Shown: positions 1-6,344 of the stretch, piece after piece
Layout of the letters: every line of letters starts with the position of its first letter
Numbering within the stretch: position 1 is the first letter of the stretch
From: a virus
DNA: 44,002 nucleotides
IMG/VR virus record: IMGVR_UViG_3300009034_000080
Span: 1 to 44,002 of that record
Direction: 5' to 3' (one strand)
The notes under the pieces: model-generated
Databases searched by the model: none
The model's input: the letters and a program-made list of their open reading frames with translations, nothing else
Told to the model about the DNA's origin: nothing
Translations under genes and position numbers: made by a program

Positions 1-1068
1 ACCGCCGAATACCGCAGTAACAAGCCCCGCAATGCCTTTCAAGATAGAGAGGAAAGGTGTGGCGATTGCTACAGCAACCTTTATTGCAGACATAACATTC
101 GCTATTGCGGGTACGAGTATATCTACCAGAACTACCACAGCTTTGCCTACAAAGGCGAAGACCTGATTGAAGAAGTCCGTCAGCCACTCTCTATTTTCGA
201 GCACCCACTTGAGCACCCGTTTGAGCTGTTCGACTATCGTGTTGGTTAGGGCAGTGAAGCCAGGGGAGGTGGCGATGACTTCTGCAATGGCCTCCCGTAT
301 GTTTCCCCAAGCGACGCTCACCCTCGCAAGCTGGTCAGCCGCCGTGAGTTGCTCCTCGCCCATGCTCGCAACGGTCGCTCTTGCGCCTTCCATAGTCGCG
401 TTGAAGAAAGCAACCTTCTTTTCGGCATCCGTCAGCTGCTCGGCAGACTTGCCCAGCGTTGCGGCGTATGCTTTATAGGCAGCTTCGGTATCGACTAAAA
501 TACCAAGGTTATCCAGAATCATTCTCGATTGCCGACCGATTCCCGTGGTCAAATCCGCAAGAGCGAGTGCTGCGTCCCGACCGGTCGCTCTGCCTAGCCT
601 CTGTGCCGTGTCCGCCAGCTCCGCCATGCTCTCGGCGGTAACGGGCAGCCCGAGTTGGATTGCCGTGTTTGCCGCCTTCATTATCTCCAAGTCTCCGACG
701 GTGCCGTCCAATGCCGCTCGGGTTTTCGTCAGAAGTTCCTCAGAGAGAATGCCTGCTGTAGATGTCAGACCCTCAAAAGATGTTCGCACACCCTGTATCT
801 CGCCTCCAAGTTTTGCGAATTCCGCTGTCGTGGTGATCATGCCTCTAACAAAGGCAACCACCTTGCGAACGGAACCCGCGACCATATCGTAAGCGGATTT
901 GATGTCGGTAGCGCCCGCGGTGAGTTCCTTGAAGAAGTTGCGGACAGTCTTGACGCGGTCGGAGATGGACTTGGAGACCCTCTTGAAGGAATCGGAGATT
1001 CCTTTGAACGAAGATGTAACTTCGCCCACGCCTACGGCCTTGAAATTTACTGCGACAACTTCCGCCAC
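1..1068 (-). CDS. Tail tape measure protein, N-terminal part (cut by window edge)
   Basis: The frame read leftwards from a GTG at 1068 stays open to the window edge (about 355 codons). The translation is a long helical protein with stretches such as FNATMEGARATVASMGEEQ and a hydrophobic segment near the edge (VGKAVVVLVDILVPAIANV), as in tape measure proteins, which set tail length and line the tail tube. An in-frame TGA lies two codons upstream of the GTG, so this is the first usable start. It overlaps the end of the tail chaperone extension by 22 nt, the usual place for this gene. The C-terminal part lies outside the window. Confidence 0.88.
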   Translation of the reverse strand, partial: MAEVVAVNFKAVGVGEVTSSFKGISDSFKRVSKSISDRVKTVRNFFKELTAGATDIKSAYDMVAGSVRKVVAFVRGMITTTAEFAKLGGEIQGVRTSFEGLTSTAGILSEELLTKTRAALDGTVGDLEIMKAANTAIQLGLPVTAESMAELADTAQRLGRATGRDAALALADLTTGIGRQSRMILDNLGILVDTEAAYKAYAATLGKSAEQLTDAEKKVAFFNATMEGARATVASMGEEQLTAADQLARVSVAWGNIREAIAEVIATSPGFTALTNTIVEQLKRVLKWVLENREWLTDFFNQVFAFVGKAVVVLVDILVPAIANVMSAIKVAVAIATPFLSILKGIAGLVTAVFGG

Positions 1069-1397
1069 TCTTCAACTCTTTTCTGCGAGTAAAATTCTCT
1101 AATGGATTCAAACAGTATCATGGTCTCCGTATCTTGGTCGAGAACGCCCCCGGCTTTTGGCAGATGCCTGTACCCGCCGGATAAAGGATCGTAACACAAA
1201 TGAAACAGTGTGAATACTGCCAAGGCATCCGCGTCCCACTCGAAGCTCTTGAGGCACCCGACGCAATTGGGCTCCTCGCCTTCAGACCTCTTTCTGTGCT
1301 TAACGCCATTTTCATCAACCAGCCACTCCCTGCAGATTACGCAAGGCACCTTGGGCATCGAACCATTCTTCAGGAAGAGCTCGACGCCCCGTTTGAG
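1047..1397 (-). CDS. Tail assembly chaperone C-terminal extension, reached by -1 frameshift
   Basis: This frame is the -1 frame relative to the upstream chaperone gene and is open from the slippery A AAA AAC at 1397-1403 down to a TAA at 1047. A frameshift would join residue N147 of the chaperone to 116 further residues, giving a product of about 263 aa, like the lambda G-GT pair. An internal ATG at 1358 exists but has no convincing ribosome binding site. The extension has two CxxC pairs (CVICREW and CVGCL) that may bind a metal, which is not a feature I associate with lambda T. The expected role is to hold the tape measure protein during tail assembly. Confidence 0.75.
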   Translation of the reverse strand, partial: LKRGVELFLKNGSMPKVPCVICREWLVDENGVKHRKRSEGEEPNCVGCLKSFEWDADALAVFTLFHLCYDPLSGGYRHLPKAGGVLDQDTETMILFESIREFYSQKRVEEWRKLSQ

Positions 1398-1837
1398 TTT
1401 TTTAACGTCTTCTCCGAGGGCTTGTGCGCTTCGAGAAATTCTTTCGTCAGATTCATCAACGACTGCATTGATTCGCCCGTTTGTGTGTTGAATATCGCCG
1501 ACCAGCCCTCCTCCGTCGAAGCATCGAACCCGTTGCTGTTTATTGTGTCCCTCACCCTCTGGCGGAGCGCTTGCGTAAGGTTTCTGTAGAGGTCGAGCGC
1601 CTGTTTGGTCTGCTCGGCCATTATAGAGGCGAGTTTCTTCGCGTATCCCTCGTAGTCCTCGAGGCTTTCACCTTCTTTCTTCACCCGCTCGACGAGGCCG
1701 CTGATGTGGTTGAACGCCTCACCCTTGGAGTAATACACAAAGGCGAAAGATTCAAGTTCGGGAAAGTTCATCTTCTCAAGTATCAGAATAACGTCCGAAT
1801 CCGGAACGCGGAACTCAAACCTGTTCGCAGCGTCCAT
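1370..1837 (-). CDS. Tail assembly chaperone (G-like)
   Basis: The 155-aa acidic, mostly helical protein lies between the tail tube gene and the tape measure gene, the fixed place of the tail assembly chaperone. The N-terminal part (about residues 1-50) looks folded, and the last residues are low-complexity serine. The ATG at 1837 has a GGAGGAGCGA-type ribosome binding site. The slippery site at codons 146-147 lets part of the ribosomes make the longer G-T fusion. No enzymatic role is expected. The assignment rests on gene order plus the frameshift signal. Confidence 0.75.
   Translation of the reverse strand: MDAANRFEFRVPDSDVILILEKMNFPELESFAFVYYSKGEAFNHISGLVERVKKEGESLEDYEGYAKKLASIMAEQTKQALDLYRNLTQALRQRVRDTINSNGFDASTEEGWSAIFNTQTGESMQSLMNLTKEFLEAHKPSEKTLKNSNGASSSS
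1397..1403 (-). other. -1 ribosomal slippery site A AAA AAC
   Basis: Read on the minus strand in the chaperone frame the codons are TTA AAA AAC, so the heptamer A AAA AAC has the canonical X XXY YYZ form in the correct phase. It lies nine codons before the zero-frame stop, and the -1 frame is open for 116 codons beyond it. Programmed frameshifting at this gene is conserved in long-tailed phages. Confidence 0.8.
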
Positions 1838-1850
1838 AGTCGCTCCTCCT

Positions 1851-3404
1851 TTAGGATATTGCCACCAAGTCCAAAGTGATGACCACGGGGTCGTTGCTCG
1901 CGTCCGGGCTGTAAGCCGTGAAGTCGGAATCGAAATCGTCGAACCTGCTTTCAGAGAAAGCAGGAGGTGCGGAGTTTTCGAAGATCACTTTCCCGTAGTT
2001 CATTTTCAGATAGATGGTTCCGAGCGAAAACACCCCCTCCATGCGCATGAACGATAGCGGCTCGGAAATCGCGCTATCGAAAAGTTTCTTGGTCTCGTCC
2101 GAGTATCTCGATTTCAAGTTGCCGCCCACCATTGCGAAGGCTTCCTTGATGAGTTTAATGGGGTACAGACTGTTACCTTGAAAAACCTCGACCTCGTTCT
2201 CCAAGCTGGCGGAGAACTCGCGCACCCCGAACTCGATCTCTGCCAGCAGGACCACAGCAGTCTCACCATCGGAGTACGTCACGTCAACAGTTCCAGAGAT
2301 GCCAGAGTCGTTCTGCTCGGTGAGGCTGATTGTACCGTTGCCCGTCCGCTGGCCTTCCGCAACTTTATCATCTGCTGCTTTGCCGGAATCCTTGAAGATT
2401 TCAACCTTATAGTCGCCCGCAACAGGCTCGGACAGCGTCACGTAAAGTTTGCCATCCGCATCCGTGTTCGTGTAGGGCACAAGTCCGTTCACCACCCAAC
2501 TCGCCAACTCGCCATCCACATCGCCCGACTCGGTCACGGCGGAAGTCCCGTCTCCGGGGTCTCTCGTCAGGGTGAACTTCTTATGGCAGAAAGTATCAAA
2601 CTGGGAAGGAACGCTGAGACCGGCGGAAGCACCCTCAACAGGCTCGCCCTTGGCAAGGAACTCAAGCTCGCACCTCAAGTGCGATTTCTCGGTCGAGATG
2701 AATCTGATCGTCCGAAGAACGCAATCCGCGCACTTGTACTGCTTGATTCCGTCTTCGAACCAAAGGGTAAGATACTTGGTGAAGGTGTTGTCGAGTTTCT
2801 GATACTTGAGTTGGCGCACCTCAAGGTTCACGTCGGTTTCGCCATCGGAATATGCCACAACCACCGAGCCGGAAATGCCAGAGTTATTCTTCTCCGTGAA
2901 GCTGAGGGTGCCATCGCCGACCAGCGTTCCTTCCGCAACCTTGTTCGCTTTTGCGGCATCTTTGTATATCTCAACCTTTCTCGTGCTCACCGCGTTAGTC
3001 AGGTCCGCGTAAAGTTTCCTGTTGGCATCCGTGTTATAGTAAGGAATCACACCCTTGAGAATCCACGATGAGAGTTCGCCGCCTACGTCGCCGGTTTCAA
3101 CGACATCTGAGACTTGCCCTTCCCCGTACACCGTTCTGAGAAGCAGAGGCGCGATCTTTCTCGTCAGGGCGATGGTGGCCGTGAAAGTCGGTGCTATCGC
3201 GGAGCGCAAGGCGGAATAGTGAGGCCTCGCCACAGTTCCGTAGGAGCCGGGGACCTCCTCCTTTTCCGCGTTCCACAACATCTGCCCGTTGCCCGCCCAC
3301 ATGGTTTCGATGGGCGAACTCGCCGCGGTGCCCTCGACATCCTGCACGCCTACCGCGAAACGGAATTTCTTTCCGCACCGGATGTTGTTCATTTGTTTCG
3401 CCAT
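1851..3404 (-). CDS. Major tail tube protein with two inserted modules
   Basis: The 517-aa protein has a tail-tube-like core, with a region around 210-258 (FEDGIKQYKCADCVLRTIRF, then a CELEFLAKG strand) typical of siphovirus tail tube proteins. Two copies of a roughly 92-residue module interrupt it at about 103-194 and 292-386; without them the protein is about 330 aa. The modules share ETGDVxGEL, NTDAxxKLY, KVEI(Y/F)KD and NSGISG-type motifs with a third copy in the connector gene at 4928-5203. The ATG at 3404 follows AAGGAG at good spacing. The modules are probably surface-exposed beta domains; this is inference. Confidence 0.82.
   Translation of the reverse strand: MAKQMNNIRCGKKFRFAVGVQDVEGTAASSPIETMWAGNGQMLWNAEKEEVPGSYGTVARPHYSALRSAIAPTFTATIALTRKIAPLLLRTVYGEGQVSDVVETGDVGGELSSWILKGVIPYYNTDANRKLYADLTNAVSTRKVEIYKDAAKANKVAEGTLVGDGTLSFTEKNNSGISGSVVVAYSDGETDVNLEVRQLKYQKLDNTFTKYLTLWFEDGIKQYKCADCVLRTIRFISTEKSHLRCELEFLAKGEPVEGASAGLSVPSQFDTFCHKKFTLTRDPGDGTSAVTESGDVDGELASWVVNGLVPYTNTDADGKLYVTLSEPVAGDYKVEIFKDSGKAADDKVAEGQRTGNGTISLTEQNDSGISGTVDVTYSDGETAVVLLAEIEFGVREFSASLENEVEVFQGNSLYPIKLIKEAFAMVGGNLKSRYSDETKKLFDSAISEPLSFMRMEGVFSLGTIYLKMNYGKVIFENSAPPAFSESRFDDFDSDFTAYSPDASNDPVVITLDLVAIS
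2247..2531 (-). repeat. Inserted structural module, copy B (tail tube)
   Basis: This encodes residues 292-386 of the tail tube protein. It begins ESGDVDGELASWVVNGL and ends near YSDGETAVVLLAE. Its final part (SGISGTVDVTY, DGETAVVL) is closer to copy C in the connector than to copy A in the same protein. Confidence 0.85.
2823..3098 (-). repeat. Inserted structural module, copy A (tail tube)
   Basis: This encodes residues 103-194 of the tail tube protein. It begins ETGDVGGELSSWILKGV and ends near YSDGETDVNLEV. It is alignable over its full length with copies B and C, with clear divergence, so it is an old or fast-evolving duplication. Confidence 0.85.
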
Positions 3405-3407
3405 TCC

Positions 3408-3881
3408 CTACTCCTTGAAATTATGCTCTTCCAGTTCTATTACCAGTTCGCAGTAGTGGCAGAACACTTCGCTGAGGAACCTGTAACCGAATACCCTGCC
3501 CTGCACCGCGGCCTCAACCTCAGTCTCACATACGTCCCAAATAGTCAGGTTGTTCCTGAACGCCGTCCGAATCTTGTCTATCAAATCGTTGAACTCCGCC
3601 GTGGAATCGGGGTCGTCCTTGAATTCGAGGAAACCTCTAACGACTATCGGCATCCTCGCCACGAATCGAGGCCGAACCTCGACCCCTTCGGAAAACGACT
3701 CTCGACCCACCAGCCAGGTATTGACTTTGTATTTCTGCGAGTTGATCCTTTTCGTGAACAGCCTGTTGAACTCTGCTGGGTCTATAGTGAACTTATCCCG
3801 GATGTACACATTCTCTATCCCGTCTACCGTTTCGAGCAATGTCTTAATTGCACTGAGCTTCGTCTGCGTGTATTCGGACAT
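3408..3881 (-). CDS. Putative tail terminator / tail completion protein
   Basis: The 157-aa protein sits between the HK97 gp10-like gene and the tail tube gene, where tail terminator proteins (lambda gpU type) are found. It has an N-terminal helix (SAIKTLLETVDGIENVY) and then alternating strands including VARMPIVVRGFLEFKDD, as in that fold. It ends in TAG, and only one codon (GGA) separates this from the in-frame ATG of the tail tube gene. The assignment is by position and general pattern, not by strong motifs. Confidence 0.6.
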   Translation of the reverse strand: MSEYTQTKLSAIKTLLETVDGIENVYIRDKFTIDPAEFNRLFTKRINSQKYKVNTWLVGRESFSEGVEVRPRFVARMPIVVRGFLEFKDDPDSTAEFNDLIDKIRTAFRNNLTIWDVCETEVEAAVQGRVFGYRFLSEVFCHYCELVIELEEHNFKE

Positions 3882-4412
3882 CTATTTGTTTACCTTCTGT
3901 ACGAACTTGTCTATATGAAACTGGAAGATGCGTCCAACCTTCGCCAAAGTGGGGCCAGGCTTGAAGGTGTCGCGGAACATATTGGCGGCTGTGACGCCCT
4001 GTGCGGCTATTTTCTTCATGACAGCAAAGGTGAGCCTTTTCAGCAAAGTCGCCGGTTTGATTTTCCTGCCTTTGGCCGCTTTGCGGATTCCTGCCACGCC
4101 TATCTTTTTCTTGACCCATGCGTGAATCGGTTTGAAGGGCGGCAGTGTTGCACGGGGCTTCTGGCCTTCCTCGACGTATGTTCCGTACTCGAGCGGGCTG
4201 GACACTCTGCCGTACATCCCGAAACCGCTGCCCCGGACTTCCGACGCTATCGACTTTCTCAGTTTACCCGTGTTAACCGGGGAACGTTTAGAGACTTCGC
4301 CCTCCAGCATCAGGCCGGACTCCCTGTAGGCGTCCTTGAGCGCATTGAAGAAAGGGGGTCCTGCCTTGCCAGTCGCTATCAGGCCCTTGGTTTCCACTTT
4401 CACACTGATCAT
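3882..4412 (-). CDS. HK97 gp10-like head-tail joining protein
   Basis: The 176-aa protein carries the family signature of a helix with RSPVNTGKLRKSI followed by a strand and YGTYVEEG, as in HK97 gp10-type proteins that act at the head-tail interface or tail completion. The C-terminal 60 residues are lysine-rich and helical. The ATG overlaps the TGA of the upstream connector gene (ATGA), so translation is probably coupled. Confidence 0.75.
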   Translation of the reverse strand: MISVKVETKGLIATGKAGPPFFNALKDAYRESGLMLEGEVSKRSPVNTGKLRKSIASEVRGSGFGMYGRVSSPLEYGTYVEEGQKPRATLPPFKPIHAWVKKKIGVAGIRKAAKGRKIKPATLLKRLTFAVMKKIAAQGVTAANMFRDTFKPGPTLAKVGRIFQFHIDKFVQKVNK

Positions 4413-5377
4413 CTGTTCAACCTTCTATGGAATATTTTGCTTTCGCCCCATGCGAAGTTTACATCAATATCTTTTTCCGCCGATGCCGGTTTGTCAAGTG
4501 CGGCCACGAAAGATTCGAACCTTGCCAAGGATTCCGCGGCCAAGTCTCTATAGATGGTAGACTTGTCCTTGTAATCCACTACGACGGCCTCCATGCTCGG
4601 CTCTACTGTGTTGGCATAAAAATAGGAGAGCACGTGCGCGCAGAAATGCGCCGTCAAGTAGCAAAAAGCTGGTACGTAAGAACTCGGAATGTCTGTCAGG
4701 TGTTCAAGGTCTTTCACCCTGCGCGTGAATGTGATTCGAAATGCCTCGGAAACAGTTGCATAGAACAACAGTCTGTCCCCGTCCTCCGTTCTAACTGTCT
4801 GGACGCCATCGGGTATGTCGAGGTACGTTCGGGGATTATTATCAATCGGAGACTCAACCGTGATCAATTCGGAGAATTCGTCGTCCCAGTCTGCGGGCAG
4901 CTTGTAGGTGTCTGTGGGTCCCCATGTCAGAACTACAGCAGTCTCGCCGTCGTTGTACGTGACATCGACAGTGCCGGAAATACCCGAAGAATTCTGCGCG
5001 GATAATGTCAATGAGCCATCTCCGACTTTCGTGCCCTCCGCCACCTTCGAGGTTTTGGCGGAATCTTTGAACACTTCCACCTTGCGCGTTCCAGCGACAT
5101 CGGACAGGGTCACATAGAGTTTGGCGTTTGCATCGGTGTTGACGTAAGGCTTCACGCCGCTGAGAATCCAATTATCAAGCTCGCCGTCGACGTCGCCCGT
5201 TTCCTCAAGCGTCGCGGTGCTTTCGGTGCCCTTGTCGGTTTGGTAGAAAGGGAGCCGCTTGTTGTAATACTCCAGAGCATCCTCCAAGCAGGAGTCGAGG
5301 TCCGCTGCGTCCAGCTTTGAGGAAGTATCCTTGATTATCGTCGCCACCTTCCTCAATATGATGCTCTTATCCGCCAT
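4409..5377 (-). CDS. Head-tail connector (adaptor) with one inserted module
   Basis: The 322-aa protein starts with helices (residues 1-45, ending ALEYYNKRLPFYQ) and continues after residue 150 with DTYKLPADWDDEF and IDNNPRTYLDIPD, a pattern seen in gp6-type adaptor proteins that sit under the portal. Residues 59-150 are a copy of the module also found twice in the tail tube protein. Removing it leaves about 230 residues, close to an ordinary adaptor. The ATG at 5377 overlaps the previous gene's stop. The identification as connector rests on gene order and the flanking motifs. Confidence 0.65.
   Translation of the reverse strand: MADKSIILRKVATIIKDTSSKLDAADLDSCLEDALEYYNKRLPFYQTDKGTESTATLEETGDVDGELDNWILSGVKPYVNTDANAKLYVTLSDVAGTRKVEVFKDSAKTSKVAEGTKVGDGSLTLSAQNSSGISGTVDVTYNDGETAVVLTWGPTDTYKLPADWDDEFSELITVESPIDNNPRTYLDIPDGVQTVRTEDGDRLLFYATVSEAFRITFTRRVKDLEHLTDIPSSYVPAFCYLTAHFCAHVLSYFYANTVEPSMEAVVVDYKDKSTIYRDLAAESLARFESFVAALDKPASAEKDIDVNFAWGESKIFHRRLNR
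4928..5203 (-). repeat. Inserted structural module, copy C (connector)
   Basis: This encodes residues 59-150 of the connector. It begins ETGDVDGELDNWILSGV and ends at YNDGETAVVL. The flanking host sequence appears to resume directly with a tryptophan-proline segment, so the copy looks like a clean in-frame insertion into a loop. Confidence 0.85.
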
Positions 5378-5745
5378 TAGCGTCTCCCTGGAATGTCTTC
5401 CCGTCTGACCAAGAAGATTCCGAGCTCCATACTGTTGTTCTGAACATCGTAGTCAACACGCAGGTACAGCCCTTTCGTGTTGGTCAATGTGATGCGGCTG
5501 ATTCCGTCAGCACTGATGGCCAAAGCCTGATCGCCATTGTTGGTAAACAGAGTGCCGTCATCAGTCCAAGAATCCTGCAACCGGACATTCAGGACTCCGC
5601 CTGCGCCCTTGTCCTTCAGGTACACGTACACCTGCGAGTAGTCGTTCCTCATCTTCGAGATCTTGAAGACGTTCGACTTCTTGTTGTTGCCCGTAGTGTA
5701 CGTGCTCAGAGGAACCAGCGGCTCTATAGTTCCAAGAAACGCCAC
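5377..5745 (-). CDS. Small virion protein, unknown (beta-rich)
   Basis: The 122-aa protein between the decoration-type gene and the connector gene is mostly predicted strands (SQVYVYLKDKGAGGVLNVRLQD, LYLRVDYDVQNNSMELGIFL). It has no membrane segment or signal peptide. Its place suggests a head or neck structural protein. I recognise no defining motif. It starts with an ATG preceded by AAAGGAGTAGAGG. Confidence 0.6.
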   Translation of the reverse strand: MAFLGTIEPLVPLSTYTTGNNKKSNVFKISKMRNDYSQVYVYLKDKGAGGVLNVRLQDSWTDDGTLFTNNGDQALAISADGISRITLTNTKGLYLRVDYDVQNNSMELGIFLVRREDIPGRR

Positions 5746-5776
5746 CTCTACTCCTTTCGCGTTTTCGCAATCGAAC

Positions 5777-5828
5777 CTTGCCTGCCCCTTGAATCCGCTC
5801 CGAGAAACGAACTCAAGGGGCAGGCAAG
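5777..5828 (-). terminator. Perfect 16-bp stem-loop between structural genes
   Basis: The arms 5777-5792 and 5813-5828 are exactly complementary (CTTGCCTGCCCCTTGA on the plus strand) with a 20-nt loop. The stem starts 13 nt after the stop of the decoration-type gene. No T-run follows on the minus strand, so it is not a classical intrinsic terminator. It may protect or process the mRNA 3' end and so separate high capsid expression from connector genes. Confidence 0.7.
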
Positions 5829-5841
5829 CCGCCCCCTATTG

Positions 5842-6273
5842 TTAGTTCTCTTTCCGATACTTCAGTATTATCTCGACGGCCTTTACGGGATCGGCCAAGC
5901 CCGTGCCTTTTGCGTCGAACTTGTACGCCAGTACCTCGCCTTTGGCCAGCCATCTGTTGGCCTTTGTCGTGGAAACGGTCAGTGCCACTGGCACCCTTGC
6001 GACCCAGTCGACGCCCGCCAACATCTCAGGCCCGGTAGCGACTTCCGTTGTGCCCGTACCAGCAGTACCGACATTCATAATCTTGGCGGTGAAGTTGTTG
6101 GTGTCGACCCCCGTTATTGCGGTGTCGGGTATGACGTTGACTGCGACTATCTCCATGTCCTCTTCAGCCTTGAAGAGCGGCCACTGCTCATCGGTGCCGA
6201 TTACTGCGGCCTTCGGAACCCGGAACAACTTGATGTGCCTGCCGGGTATGTCGGCTAAAAACTGTTCTCCCAT
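5842..6273 (-). CDS. Putative head decoration protein
   Basis: The 143-aa product follows directly after the capsid gene, the usual place of a decoration or stabilising protein. It is beta-rich with many small residues (VGTAGTGTTEVATGPEM) and no cysteine. A longer open frame runs up to 6402, but the ATG at 6273 has a textbook GAGGAGG ribosome binding site, while the longer form overlaps the capsid gene and has none. The decoration role is inferred from position. Confidence 0.6.
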   Translation of the reverse strand: MGEQFLADIPGRHIKLFRVPKAAVIGTDEQWPLFKAEEDMEIVAVNVIPDTAITGVDTNNFTAKIMNVGTAGTGTTEVATGPEMLAGVDWVARVPVALTVSTTKANRWLAKGEVLAYKFDAKGTGLADPVKAVEIILKYRKEN

Positions 6274-6344
6274 GAAAGAAACCTCCTCAAACTGACTTAC
6301 TCCGAGGCGGGGCCGGTTATACACCGGCCCGTCCTCGTTCACTA

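Noticed and set aside
2178-3071. Long plus-strand frame opposite the tail tube gene
   Set aside because: It is an antisense shadow caused by the codon bias of the real gene; no motif or start signal.
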